DNA of 58,233 bases from Anaerozeibacter quisquiliarum (GCA_051162045.1 JBISDI010000025.1); one strand, 5' to 3'. Positions 39,208 through 47,474 are shown, counted from the first letter of the stretch. Numbers and translations: made by a program. Notes: generated from the sequence alone by a model not told the origin.

Positions 39208-40311
39208 CTACGGGAGCGGAATTAACTGAACCCCGCCGCCCGATGTCACGATGGCCGTCTTGTTGCCGGTGATGCCCAGCACGCCGTCCACGTAGATGGG
39301 CAGCGTGTAGATCGCGGGCGTGACCTCGCCCATGCGGATGACCATGACCTCCTGGTTGGTGAACGCGTACACCGCGTCGCCGAAGGCCATCACCCGGATG
39401 GCGGGCAGCGGCAGGCGCACCCATTGGTCCTGCTGCCCCCGGATCATGCGCAGATCATTGAAGCCGCTCGCGCCGTCCGACTGGCCGGTGGGCACGAACG
39501 CCATCAGCGGGTTGGACGAGCGGTCGTCGATGCTCATCAGATACCAGCCGTACACCAGCATGGCGTTTTCCTTGATTTCCTTGTTGCCATACTGGTAGTC
39601 GCGGATGTGGGTGGTGCCCACCGCGCGGATGTTCGACTGGAACACCACCTCGTACAGCACCTGCCGGGTGTCGGTGATCGTGCCCAGCAACATCCGCCCG
39701 GGGCGGTAGGTGCTGATTGAGCACACGGGCACCGTGCCTTCGGTGTCCAAACCCATCACCCACAACAGCGTGTCGTTGTTGAAGAACCCGAAGTCGAGCA
39801 CCGTCGTGTTCTTGAGCTCGATCTTTTCCACCGGCCGACCGCTGACCTCCATGACCAGCATGGTGCTGTTGTGCTCCTCGCCCACCTGTGCCGCGGCGTA
39901 CATCGTACCCAGGCGCGCATTGATTACCGGGCCGTCCACCTCGCCGCTGAACAGCGTCTCGCCACGGCCTTCGGTCAGCAGCGACAGCATGTTGCCCGAC
40001 CAGGTGGCTACGCCGCCCGAGCCCACCGAGAAGCCGGCGTTCATGCCGGCGGCGTAGCTCCAGACCGGCCGGCCGCGGTCGTTCAGCGCGTGCAGCGTTG
40101 CGCCGTCGTAGTATACCATGCCGTCGCCCAGCGGCTCGACCGACTGACCCGCGTAGGCCGGCGTGGGCCGTGCGGTACCCAGGTGGGACGAGTAGTGATT
40201 GACGATGCCCCGCGCGACGAAGTAGGCGCCCACACTGACCAGCGAGACTATGATGATTACCTTCAGCCAGGATGGGCGCGCGTTCCGCTTTTTGTCCACA
40301 GATGCCTCCAT
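39208..40311 (-). CDS. Membrane-anchored beta-propeller-like protein (DUF5711-like)
   Basis: 367 residues: short basic tail, one membrane helix (about 17-35, VIIIVSLVSVGAYFVARGI), then an extracytoplasmic domain built of repeating blades, for example YYDGATLHALNDRGRPVWSY, WSGNMLSLLTEGRGETLFSG, ISTYRPGRMLLGTITDTRQV and KTAIVTSGGGVQLIPLP. It resembles DUF5711 proteins found next to CvpA-like genes. No catalytic motif seen; a binding or scaffold role outside the membrane is likely but unproven. Confidence 0.75.
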   Translation of the reverse strand: MEASVDKKRNARPSWLKVIIIVSLVSVGAYFVARGIVNHYSSHLGTARPTPAYAGQSVEPLGDGMVYYDGATLHALNDRGRPVWSYAAGMNAGFSVGSGGVATWSGNMLSLLTEGRGETLFSGEVDGPVINARLGTMYAAAQVGEEHNSTMLVMEVSGRPVEKIELKNTTVLDFGFFNNDTLLWVMGLDTEGTVPVCSISTYRPGRMLLGTITDTRQVLYEVVFQSNIRAVGTTHIRDYQYGNKEIKENAMLVYGWYLMSIDDRSSNPLMAFVPTGQSDGASGFNDLRMIRGQQDQWVRLPLPAIRVMAFGDAVYAFTNQEVMVIRMGEVTPAIYTLPIYVDGVLGITGNKTAIVTSGGGVQLIPLP

Positions 40312-40353
40312 AATTCATGCGAAACCAAAAACCAGGAAAAGTCGCAAGGACGC

Positions 40354-40382
40354 TTGCCAGTTTTCAGCATTCCTATTATAAT
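40354..40382 (+). promoter_or_regulatory. Sigma-A promoter of nagA
   Basis: TTGCCA (40354-40359), 17-nt spacer, TATAAT (40377-40382); 144 nt of leader precede the nagA ATG. Confidence 0.82.
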
Positions 40383-40447
40383 AGAAAGAGCGAATACATG
40401 CAATGGCTAAGTTTAGATCACGCGCATCTGCCGGCGGGGCGTTGCGC

Positions 40448-40498
40448 GGGAGGGCTCCGGCCCTCCCGAACCCACCCGTTGGGGGAGGGCTCGGGGTT
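40448..40498 (+). promoter_or_regulatory. nagA leader with two mutually exclusive hairpins
   Basis: GGGAGGGC (40448-40455) pairs with GCCCTCCC (40460-40467). The same 3' strand can instead pair with GGAGGGC (40484-40490), extended by AACCC and GGGTT. Two alternative folds between promoter and ribosome site suggest attenuation, but no U-run is present. Confidence 0.4.
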
Positions 40499-40526
40499 GA
40501 GTGCGATTTCTATTGGGGGTGTACTT

Positions 40527-41663
40527 ATGTTGATTCGACCGGGGTGCCTGTTTGATGGGCGGCGTGGGGCGTACGGGGTTACCGTGCGCGTGGAGGGCGA
40601 CTGCGTGCTGGAGATGGGCGACGCGCTGTCGCCGCGCCCCGGCGAGGAGGTGCTCGACGCGCCCGGCGCGCTGCTCTCGCCCGGCTTCATCGACGTGCAC
40701 ATCCACGGCATCGCCGGCTGCGATACGATGCGGGGAGAAGCCGACGTGCGCGCCATGGCGCGCAGTGTGGCCGCCCACGGCGTGACCGGCTTCTTGCCCA
40801 CGACGATGTCGGCCTCGTTCAAGGATATCCGCGCGGCGCTCAAAGGCGTGGGCGCAGCCATGTCCGGCACAGACGGCGCGCGCGTGCTGGGCTGCCATCT
40901 GGAGGGGCCGTACCTGAACCGAGCACGGCAGGGCGCGCAGCCGCCGCAGTTCATCGTAGCCCCCATCCTCGACGAATACCGCCGTTTGACCTCCGGCCTC
41001 GAACATGCGGTCAAGCTGCTCACGCTGGCCCCCGAAGTGCCGGGCGCGCTTGAGCTGATGGACGTGCTGCGCGATAAGGTAAGGCTGTCGGCCGGACACA
41101 CCGATGCCACTTGCGAGCAGATTGGGGAGGCGGCCGCGCACGGTCTGACCCACATCACGCACATGTTCAACGGCATGACTGCGCTGAACCACCGCGCGCC
41201 CGGCGTACCCGGCGCGGCGTTGATCGACGATCGCCTGTCGGTCGAGCTGATTGCCGACCTGATGCACCTGCATCGCACGACGCTCGAGTTATGTTATCGC
41301 GCCAAGGGAAGGGATCGTTGCATCTTGGTCACCGACGCCATGGAGGCCGCCGATCGCCCGGACGGCGAGTATGCGCTGGGCGCGCACCGCGTGTTCGTGT
41401 CGCTCGGCGCTGCGCGGCTGGCCGAGGGAAACCTCGCGGGCAGCACGCTGACGATGGAGCGCGCCGTGCGCAACATGCACCGGGCGGCGGGTGTGCCGCT
41501 TACGCATGCGCTGCAAATGGCCACGCTCAATCCGGCCCGCGCGATCGGCGTCCCGGGCGGCGAGATCGTCCCCGGCGCGCCTTCCGACCTCGTGCTGCTG
41601 GATGATGATTTGAATGTGCTGTGGACGATGGTCGGTGGCAAGATGGTCTATCAGCTGCGGTAA
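40527..41663 (+). CDS. nagA: N-acetylglucosamine-6-phosphate deacetylase
   Basis: 378 residues. Removes acetate from GlcNAc-6-P during cell-wall amino-sugar recycling. Motifs: PGFIDVHIHGIAGCDTM, GFLPTTMSAS, GCHLEGPYLN, SAGHTDATCEQI, THITHMFNGMTALNHR, LVTDAMEAA and the C-terminal PGAPSDLVLLDDDL. ATG 40527 is preceded by TGGGGGTG; longer in-frame starts run through the promoter. No nagB is adjacent. Transcription ends in the palindrome at 41669 that contains parS. Confidence 0.96.
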   Translation: MLIRPGCLFDGRRGAYGVTVRVEGDCVLEMGDALSPRPGEEVLDAPGALLSPGFIDVHIHGIAGCDTMRGEADVRAMARSVAAHGVTGFLPTTMSASFKDIRAALKGVGAAMSGTDGARVLGCHLEGPYLNRARQGAQPPQFIVAPILDEYRRLTSGLEHAVKLLTLAPEVPGALELMDVLRDKVRLSAGHTDATCEQIGEAAAHGLTHITHMFNGMTALNHRAPGVPGAALIDDRLSVELIADLMHLHRTTLELCYRAKGRDRCILVTDAMEAADRPDGEYALGAHRVFVSLGAARLAEGNLAGSTLTMERAVRNMHRAAGVPLTHALQMATLNPARAIGVPGGEIVPGAPSDLVLLDDDLNVLWTMVGGKMVYQLR

Positions 41664-41668
41664 AAAGG

Positions 41669-41704
41669 GGCGTGGTCATGTTTCACGTGAAACATGACCA
41701 CGCC
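41669..41704. other. parS site 1 embedded in a 36-bp perfect palindrome (also likely nagA terminator)
   Basis: TGTTTCACGTGAAACA (41679-41694) matches the parS consensus exactly. It is the centre of a perfect palindrome whose outer arms are GGCGTGGTCA and TGACCACGCC (41669-41704), flanked by AAAAAGG and TTCTTT. It begins five bases after the nagA stop, about 8 kb from parB and 12 kb from dnaA. Confidence 0.93.
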
Positions 41705-41717
41705 TTCTTTAGAAAAT

Positions 41718-41733
41718 TGTTCCACGTGAAACA
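41718..41733. other. parS site 2
   Basis: TGTTCCACGTGAAACA differs from the consensus at one base (C for T at position 5), 23 bp beyond the first site. Two neighbouring sites would strengthen ParB nucleation. Confidence 0.85.
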
Positions 41734-41784
41734 TCAACATGGAAGGAGGTAGGGGTCGATGCCTACATCGGCCCGTCCCCGGCA

Positions 41785-42018
41785 TCAGTCGTGTGCGCGC
41801 TCGCGGTCGCGGTCGCGATCGTGGTCTTCGTCGCGTTCGCGGAAGAGTAGCGAGATGCTCCATAGGCCGGCGATGCCTACAACGGTGTAGATGATCCGGC
41901 TGACCACGGCGGCCTGCCCGCCGCAGATGTAGGCCACGAGGTCGAATCCGAAGAGCCCGATCAGCAGCCAATTGATGGCGCCGATGATGACCAAGACCAA
42001 TGATATGCGATCCAACAT
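41785..42018 (-). CDS. DUF378 family small membrane protein
   Basis: 77 residues: LDRISLVLVIIGAINWLLIGLFGFDLVAYICGG, then IIYTVVGIAGLWSISLLF, which is the DUF378 signature (two helices, GxxNWxLxG), followed by a striking charged tail RERDEDHDRDRDRERAHD. Function unknown. ATG 42018 is used; TTG 42021 is equally possible after AAGGAG. It is divergent from the coiled-coil protein. Confidence 0.88.
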   Translation of the reverse strand: MLDRISLVLVIIGAINWLLIGLFGFDLVAYICGGQAAVVSRIIYTVVGIAGLWSISLLFRERDEDHDRDRDRERAHD

Positions 42019-42049
42019 CAACTGAATTCACTCCTTTTCGTTTGCGACT

Positions 42050-42079
42050 AGTATACCCGGTTCCATCGATCTCATACAA
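42050..42079 (-). promoter_or_regulatory. Promoter of the DUF378 gene
   Basis: Minus strand TTGTAT (42079-42074), 18-nt spacer, TATACT (42055-42050), 31 nt before the start. Confidence 0.55.
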
Positions 42080-42100
42080 ATATGTGAGGAGGGGACAAGT

Positions 42101-44116
42101 ATGAAGAAAAACCTGGCAATTCTGTTGGTGGTCGCGTTGGTGGGCGTGACCATTGTGGCCGCGGTGCTGGGCGGCAACATGGGCGCGGCGCGGCGCGACC
42201 TGGCCGCCAGCACGCAGGAACTGGGCAGCGCCAACCAATCGCTCGGCGACGCTCAGAAGGAGCTCAAACAGCTCAAGGCGGCCAACGAACAGCTGACGGC
42301 GCAGTTGACCGAGGCGCAGGCGCAACTGACCGACGCGCAAGCCCAGCGCGACGAACTCGACAGAAGCGCGCAGGATCAGGCGCTTCAGCTCACGGCCGCG
42401 TCGGATCGACTCGCCGTGATGCAGCGCGAGATCGACGAGTATGCGCAGCTGATGGAGGCGGATGCACTGCAAATCAACGAGGCCAATGGCAAGATCGCCT
42501 CGCTGAAAAAGCAGCTGTCGGGCTTGCAGAGCGCGCTGCGCAGGACGCAGAGCGAGAAGTCGGCGCTCGACAAAGAAGTCAAGCAGGCCGAGGATACGAT
42601 CGGCGAGCTCAACGCGGTTTCGAAGCAAATGGATGATCACATCGCCCGCATCGCCGAGCTCGAGGGTCTGCTGACCGAGAGCGAGGAGAATTTGGCGGGC
42701 AGGGGTGTGCTGCTCGAGGAAGCGCAGGGCGAACTGGGCGCGAAGCAGGCCGAGCTCGACGCGGCCCTTCATCAAAAGCAGACGCTCGCCGACCAGCTGG
42801 CGCAGCGGGAGGACGAGCTCACCCGTACGCAGGACGAGCTGGCGGGCAAGTCGGCGCTGATGGACGAGCAAGAGACGCAGATCGATGAGCTGAACGAGCA
42901 GGTGATGCAGCTCGAGCAACTGCGCGCCCGGGCCGACGAAGCCGAAGCGCTCTCAGCCCAGGTGGGCGAGTTGGCCGGGCAGCTCGAGGCGACGAAGCAG
43001 CAACTGGCCGATCAGGCGACGCAGGTAGAACAACTGGGAGGGCAGATCACGTCGCTCAACGCTCTGCTGGCTGAGCGCGACGGGCAAATTGGGCAGCTCA
43101 ATGAGCAAATCGCCAACTTTGACGACGGCTCCGCCCGCATCGCCGAGCTCGAAGGCGAGATTGCGAAGCTCAAGAGTGAATTGGAAGGCAAGGACGACGG
43201 CTCCGCCCGCATCGCCGAGCTCGAGGGCGAGATTGCGAAGCTCAAGAGTGAATTGGAAGGCAAGGACGACGGCTCCGCCCGCATTGCCGAGCTCGAGGGC
43301 GAGGTTGCGAAGCTCAAGAGTGAATTGGAAGGCAAGGACGACGGCTCCGCCCGGATTGCCGAGCTCGAGGGCGAGGTTGCGAAGCTCAAGAGTGAATTGG
43401 AAGGCAAGGACGACGGCTCCGCCCGCATCGCCGAGCTCGAGGGCGAGGTTGCGAAGCTGAAGGAAGAATTGGAAGGCAAGGACGACGGCTCCGCCCGGAT
43501 TGCCGAGCTCGAGGGCGAGGTTGCGAAGCTCAAGGAAGAATTGGAAGGCAAGGACGACGGCTCCGCCCGGATTGCCGAGCTCGAGGGCGAGGTTGCGAAG
43601 CTCAAGAGTGAATTGGAAGGCAAGGACGACGGCTCCGCCCGCATCGCCGAGCTCGAGGGCGAGATTGCGAAGCTCAAGGATCAGCTGGCCGCGGCCGAAC
43701 AAGGCGCGGGCGATGTCGCCGCGCTCAACGCACAGATAACCGAGCTCAATGCCTTGGTCGAGACGCTGCAAGGCAAATTGACCGCCATGGAGGACGGAGC
43801 GGCGCAGATTGAGGCGCTTACAGCCGAGATCGAACGTCTGCAAGGCGAGCTGCAGGCGGCGCAGGAGGCGGGCGGCGACAGCGAAGCGCTCGCAGCCAAG
43901 CTTGACGCATTGCGCGCGGCGGCTGCGCAGTTGCGCACAGTCAACGACGAGATCGGTACGCTGATAAAGGAAGAGGGCGCATTGCGCGATGAACTGGCCG
44001 GGATGGAGGAGCCCGACGCGGACTTGAGCGCCCGGCTCGACGAGCTGACCGCCTCACTCGAGAAGGCGGAAGCGGCGCGTCAGACGTTGATCGAAGGATT
44101 GGAGGGGCTCTTCTAA
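42101..44116 (+). CDS. Membrane-anchored coiled-coil protein with 24-residue tandem repeat
   Basis: 671 residues. N-terminal signal anchor (LAILLVVALVGVTIVAAVLGG, residues 5-25), then an almost unbroken Ala/Glu/Leu/Lys/Gln-rich coiled coil. Residues 341-526 hold eight copies (last partial) of a 24-residue unit, DDGSARIAELEGEVAKLKSE plus LEGK, differing only at I/V and S/E positions. The unit is three heptads plus three residues, so each DDGS breaks the heptad phase. No catalytic domain and no LPxTG. ATG follows GAGGAGGGG. It probably spans or organises the cell envelope; no named family recognised. Confidence 0.8.
   Translation: MKKNLAILLVVALVGVTIVAAVLGGNMGAARRDLAASTQELGSANQSLGDAQKELKQLKAANEQLTAQLTEAQAQLTDAQAQRDELDRSAQDQALQLTAASDRLAVMQREIDEYAQLMEADALQINEANGKIASLKKQLSGLQSALRRTQSEKSALDKEVKQAEDTIGELNAVSKQMDDHIARIAELEGLLTESEENLAGRGVLLEEAQGELGAKQAELDAALHQKQTLADQLAQREDELTRTQDELAGKSALMDEQETQIDELNEQVMQLEQLRARADEAEALSAQVGELAGQLEATKQQLADQATQVEQLGGQITSLNALLAERDGQIGQLNEQIANFDDGSARIAELEGEIAKLKSELEGKDDGSARIAELEGEIAKLKSELEGKDDGSARIAELEGEVAKLKSELEGKDDGSARIAELEGEVAKLKSELEGKDDGSARIAELEGEVAKLKEELEGKDDGSARIAELEGEVAKLKEELEGKDDGSARIAELEGEVAKLKSELEGKDDGSARIAELEGEIAKLKDQLAAAEQGAGDVAALNAQITELNALVETLQGKLTAMEDGAAQIEALTAEIERLQGELQAAQEAGGDSEALAAKLDALRAAAAQLRTVNDEIGTLIKEEGALRDELAGMEEPDADLSARLDELTASLEKAEAARQTLIEGLEGLF
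43121..43678 (+). repeat. In-frame 72-bp tandem repeat, about 7.75 copies
   Basis: Copies start at 43121, 43193, 43265, 43337, 43409, 43481, 43553 and 43625 (last truncated at 43678). They are nearly identical at DNA level, including silent positions, with AAGAGTGAA/AAGGAAGAA and ATT/GTT variants, so the array was amplified recently. Confidence 0.96.
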
Positions 44117-44201
44117 ACAAAACATATGTTTATGCTTTGGGGAAGGGGGTAGACTGCGCACAGCGCACGCAGGGCCCGTTCACGAAATACCGCGAAGCAT
44201 T

Positions 44202-44236
44202 GCCCACCGTTCCTCCCTTGGAGAGGAATGGTGGGC
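44202..44236. terminator. Hairpin after the coiled-coil gene
   Basis: GCCCACCGTTCCTC (44202-44215) pairs with 44223-44236 including one G-T pair, loop CCTTGGA. It is the first of two hairpins between convergent genes; 44117-44346 has no supported gene. Confidence 0.6.
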
Positions 44237-44274
44237 ATCGGCTCCTGCCGAAGGGAGCAGGCGCAAATAAAAGA

Positions 44275-44309
44275 GGGGCTGTAGCGTCTCTTTGCGATGC
44301 TACAGCCCC
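44275..44309. terminator. Bidirectional intrinsic terminator
   Basis: GGGGCTGTAGC (44275-44285) pairs with 44299-44309; preceded by AAAAGA and followed by CTGTTT, so it has a T-tract on either strand between convergent genes. Confidence 0.78.
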
Positions 44310-44346
44310 CTGTTTCCCTTGCGCCGGCGCATGATCGCGGCGCGCC

Positions 44347-45051
44347 CTACTCTGTCGGCGCGTCGGGCAGCGGTTGGCCGATCAGCCAGCCGAGCACCGC
44401 GGCGGCGGTGTCGGGGTTGGTGGAGAAGCCGACCAGCGCAACGCAGGCGTCCTCGACGCGGTAGCCGGCCTGGGCGAGGGCGGGCAGCAGCGACGCGGGC
44501 AGCGCGTATACGCCCGGTTCGCCGTTCGGCGCAAGCGGCGCGCCGTCCGCGTCGACCTCGTCCGACGGGGCGGGCAAGGTGAACGCTTTCAGATCCGAGC
44601 CGTTCGGGCGGATCAGCCCGCGCGCGATGTAGCCGTCCAGCGGCTCGAACACGCCCATCGGCTGCAATTGCTCAAATGTAGCGCGCGGCAACACCCATAG
44701 ATCGCCTTCGCGCGCCTGCAGCTTGACGGTGAAGACCTGCGCGCCGTATACGTCGGTTTCCGGGTCGCCGGCGTAGGGCAGGCCCATGAATTCGACCAGT
44801 TCGAGCGTAGCGTCGTGGATCCGGCCCGCTTCAAGCGCGCGCGTAGCCAGCGCGCCCAGCCGATCGGCGTCTACCGAACCGGCCTGCACCAGTTGGAAGT
44901 CCACCTTGCGATTGTCGGGCGGGCGATACTCGGTCATGGTGTAGGCCAGGTCGTATCCAAACCAGGACAATAACGCGATCAGTAGGTAGATCCACTTGCC
45001 GTAGTGTAAGTGGTTCTTGATCTGCGCCCAGGTCGGCTTGGCTGTAGGCAT
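44347..45051 (-). CDS. Hypothetical membrane-anchored protein
   Basis: 234 residues: a short cytoplasmic head (MPTAKPTWAQIKNHLHYGKW), one membrane helix (IYLLIALLSWFGYDLAYTM, about 21-39) and an extracytoplasmic domain of about 190 residues. That domain recalls a permease-lacking solute-binding or tail domain (VDFQLVQAGSVDADRLGALA, QVFTVKLQAREGDLWVLPR, TNPDTAAAVLGWLIGQPLP). ATG 45051 follows GAGGG. No family recognised. It lies 59 nt after lysS in the same direction. Confidence 0.68.
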   Translation of the reverse strand: MPTAKPTWAQIKNHLHYGKWIYLLIALLSWFGYDLAYTMTEYRPPDNRKVDFQLVQAGSVDADRLGALATRALEAGRIHDATLELVEFMGLPYAGDPETDVYGAQVFTVKLQAREGDLWVLPRATFEQLQPMGVFEPLDGYIARGLIRPNGSDLKAFTLPAPSDEVDADGAPLAPNGEPGVYALPASLLPALAQAGYRVEDACVALVGFSTNPDTAAAVLGWLIGQPLPDAPTE

Positions 45052-45110
45052 AAAATCCCTCCAACGTGGCATAAATATGACGGCGGCTTCACGCCGCCGC
45101 CATCATTTTC

Positions 45111-46601
45111 TTATTCCTTCGGTTTCATCGTAGGGAACAGCAGCACGTCGCGGATCGAGCCGGAGTCGGTCAGCAGCATCACCAGCCGGTCGACGCCGAA
45201 GCCCAGGCCCCCGGTCGGGGGCAGGCCGTACTCGAGCGCGCACAAGAAGTCCTCGTCCACCGAGGCGTTTGCGCCCTGCGCCCGCTTGGCCGCCACCTGG
45301 CGCTCGAAGCGCGCGCGCTGGTCGATCGGATCGTTGAGCTCGGAGAACGCGTTGCCGAACTCGCAGCCCACGATGAAGAACTCGAACCGCTCGGTCAGCG
45401 CGGGGTCGGAAAGCTTGCGCTTGGCCAGCGGAGACACCTCGATCGGGTAGTCGTAGATGAAGGTGGGCTGAATCAGGTGCTGCTCCACCGTCTCCTCGAA
45501 CATCAGGTTCAGGCACTCGCCGCGCGTGAAGTTCTTTTCGGGCTCAAAACCCGCCGCTTGACAGGCCGCGCGCGCCTGCGCGTCGTCCGCCCAGTCATAG
45601 TAGTCGACGCCCGAATATTTCTTGACCGCGTCGGCCATGGTCATGCGCTCCCAGGCGCCGCCGATTTTGATCGGCTGACCCTGGTAGGTGATGCTGGTCG
45701 TGCCGCACACGTTCAGCATCACCTGCTTGAACAGCGCCTCGATCAATTCCATCATGCCCATGTAGTCGGTATAGGCCTGATACAGCTCGACCGAGGTGAA
45801 CTCGGGGTTGTGGCGGGTGTCCATGCCCTCGTTGCGGAAGATCCGGCCCACCTCGTACACCCGATCGAGCCCGCCCACGACCAGCCGCTTCAAATGAAGC
45901 TCGGTTTCGATGCGCAGGAACATGTCGATGTCCAGCGCGTTGTGGTGGGTGACGAACGGGCGCGCGGCCGCGCCGATCTCGAGCGTGCCGAGCACCGGCG
46001 TGTCCACCTCAAGGTAGCCGCGCGCGTCCAGGAACGCGCGGATTTCGCGCAGGATTTGCGAGCGCTTGACAAAGGTATCGCGCACCTCGGGATTGACGAT
46101 CAGGTCGAGGTAGCGCTGGCGATAGCGGGTGTCGGTGTCCTTGAGCCCGTGGAACTTCTCGGGCAGCGGATGCAGGCACTTGGCCAACAGGGTGACCGAC
46201 TGGGCGTGCACGCTGACCTCGCCGGTGCGCGTCTTGAACGCGAAGCCGGCCACGCCCAACACGTCGCCGAGGTCGTAGTCCCTGAACTGCTCGTAAGCCT
46301 CCTCGCCCAGGTCGTCGCGCTTGAAGTAGACCTGGATGCGGCCCTTGGCATCGAGCAGGTGGGCGAAGCTGGCCTTGCCCATGATCCTGCGCGACATCAT
46401 GCGCCCGGCGATCGTCACCGGCTGGCCCTCCAGCGCATCAAAACCCTTGAGAATGTCCGCCGACTCATGGGTCTGGTTGAAACTGACCAATTCGTAGGGG
46501 TCGCGCCCTAAGTCCCTGAGGCCTTGCAGCTTCTCCATGCGGATACGAGTCTGCTCGGACTCATCCTCCATGGGGATGCCGGTTAAAATTCCGTCTGCCA
46601 T
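45111..46601 (-). CDS. lysS: Lysine-tRNA ligase, class II
   Basis: 496 residues: OB-fold anticodon domain (about 55-165, VTIAGRMMSRRIMGKASFAHL) and class II catalytic core. Motif 2 is seen as RIFRNEGMDTRHNPEFTSVE and motif 3 as GLGFGVDRLVMLLTDSGSIRDVLLFP. ATG 46601 follows GGGAGA; the in-frame upstream extension is not family-like. greA lies 183 nt upstream in the same direction, a common lysS neighbour in Firmicutes. No T-box motif was found in the gap. Confidence 0.98.
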   Translation of the reverse strand: MADGILTGIPMEDESEQTRIRMEKLQGLRDLGRDPYELVSFNQTHESADILKGFDALEGQPVTIAGRMMSRRIMGKASFAHLLDAKGRIQVYFKRDDLGEEAYEQFRDYDLGDVLGVAGFAFKTRTGEVSVHAQSVTLLAKCLHPLPEKFHGLKDTDTRYRQRYLDLIVNPEVRDTFVKRSQILREIRAFLDARGYLEVDTPVLGTLEIGAAARPFVTHHNALDIDMFLRIETELHLKRLVVGGLDRVYEVGRIFRNEGMDTRHNPEFTSVELYQAYTDYMGMMELIEALFKQVMLNVCGTTSITYQGQPIKIGGAWERMTMADAVKKYSGVDYYDWADDAQARAACQAAGFEPEKNFTRGECLNLMFEETVEQHLIQPTFIYDYPIEVSPLAKRKLSDPALTERFEFFIVGCEFGNAFSELNDPIDQRARFERQVAAKRAQGANASVDEDFLCALEYGLPPTGGLGFGVDRLVMLLTDSGSIRDVLLFPTMKPKE

Positions 46602-46784
46602 GCATGCTCTCCCATCCGTGTCCTGACACAACCAATCCTTAAGCTCCCAGCGGATCACATTCCGCCCGGCTGCGTCGCTCGTAGCTTTCCGCAGCGCTGC
46701 TATGCCGCAGCGAAGGCTCCTTGCCAAATGAAAAAAATCTCTTGCGAGAATTCAATTCCTGAGTCTTGGCCGCACCGGGACACG

Positions 46785-47279
46785 CTATTTGGCGCGCGAT
46801 ATCTCGAGCACCTTAAACTTGACCAGGCCGCCGGGCGTCTGCGCCTCGACCACCGCGTTCACCTTGCTGCCCATCAGCGCCTGGCCGATCGGCGATTCGG
46901 CGGATACGCGCAATTTAGCGGGCTCGGCCTCGGTCGCGCCCACCAGCGTATAGGTGTCCTCTTCATCGTATTCCATATCGAACACGCGCACCGCGCTGCC
47001 CACGCCCACCACGTCGCTGCGAATCTCGGATTCGTCGACGACCTCGGCGTTGCGCAGCATCTCCTCGAGCTGGCGGATCCGCCCCTCGATGCGCGCCTGT
47101 TCATTCTTTGCTTCGTCGTACTCGGCGTTCTCACTCAGGTCGCCGAAGGAACGGGCTACCTCGATGTCCTTGGCGACTTCCACGCGCTTGACCGTCTTGA
47201 GTTCGTTCAGCTCTTCCTCCAGCTTGCGTTTCCCGTCCGGGGTGAGCACCACGCGGTTAAACGAGCTTGCTTCCGCCAC
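46785..47279 (-). CDS. greA: Transcription elongation factor GreA
   Basis: 164 residues: N-terminal antiparallel coiled coil (about 8-80, VVLTPDGKRKLEEELNEL, ARSFGDLSENAEYDEAKNEQ with the acidic tip) and C-terminal FKBP-like domain (GVGSAVRVFDMEYDEEDTY, SPIGQALMGSKVNAVVE). It rescues backtracked RNA polymerase. Starts with GTG 47279 after GGGAGG. A strong promoter and a structured leader lie upstream. Confidence 0.97.
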   Translation of the reverse strand: MAEASSFNRVVLTPDGKRKLEEELNELKTVKRVEVAKDIEVARSFGDLSENAEYDEAKNEQARIEGRIRQLEEMLRNAEVVDESEIRSDVVGVGSAVRVFDMEYDEEDTYTLVGATEAEPAKLRVSAESPIGQALMGSKVNAVVEAQTPGGLVKFKVLEISRAK

Positions 47280-47313
47280 GATACAGACCTCCCTACCTAA
47301 CAGATAGAAAATA

Positions 47314-47375
47314 AGCCGGGTGCCGTCACATAAAAGTGACAACACTGCGCCGTTTTACCGCAGTGTCGCCCGGCT
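47314..47375 (-). promoter_or_regulatory. Structured greA leader (three-way junction followed by U-rich tract)
   Basis: Minus strand: P1 AGCCGGG (47375-47369) pairs with CCCGGCU (47320-47314). It encloses ACACUGCG/CGCAGUGU (47366-47359 with 47349-47342) and GUCAC/GUGAC (47340-47336 with 47329-47325). UAUUUU follows P1. It begins within about ten bases of the predicted transcription start, so it could act as an attenuator. No known riboswitch class was matched. Confidence 0.65.
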
Positions 47376-47388
47376 CCCAGACCCTTAC

Positions 47389-47418
47389 AGTATAGCACGG
47401 AAGCCGCGCTTTGTCAAG
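47389..47418 (-). promoter_or_regulatory. Sigma-A promoter of greA
   Basis: Minus strand TTGACA (47418-47413, consensus), 18-nt spacer, TATACT (47394-47389). Confidence 0.85.
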
Positions 47419-47474
47419 CGCCATGCGCATCTGCGGGGCATGTAGTGCATGGGCGCAAAGTTTCACTGGCAAGA

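Noticed and set aside
43121..43678. Regular 72-bp repeat resembling a CRISPR array
   Set aside because: The copies are directly adjacent with no unique spacers, and they are in frame within a coding sequence, encoding a 24-residue unit.
44137..44334. 65-codon frame after the coiled-coil gene
   Set aside because: It runs through two strong hairpins between convergent genes and has no coding signature.
46602..46784. T-box leader for lysS
   Set aside because: No sequence like the conserved T-box AGGGTGGNACCGCG was found on the minus strand between greA and lysS; only a short CGCTGC/GCAGCG hairpin is present.
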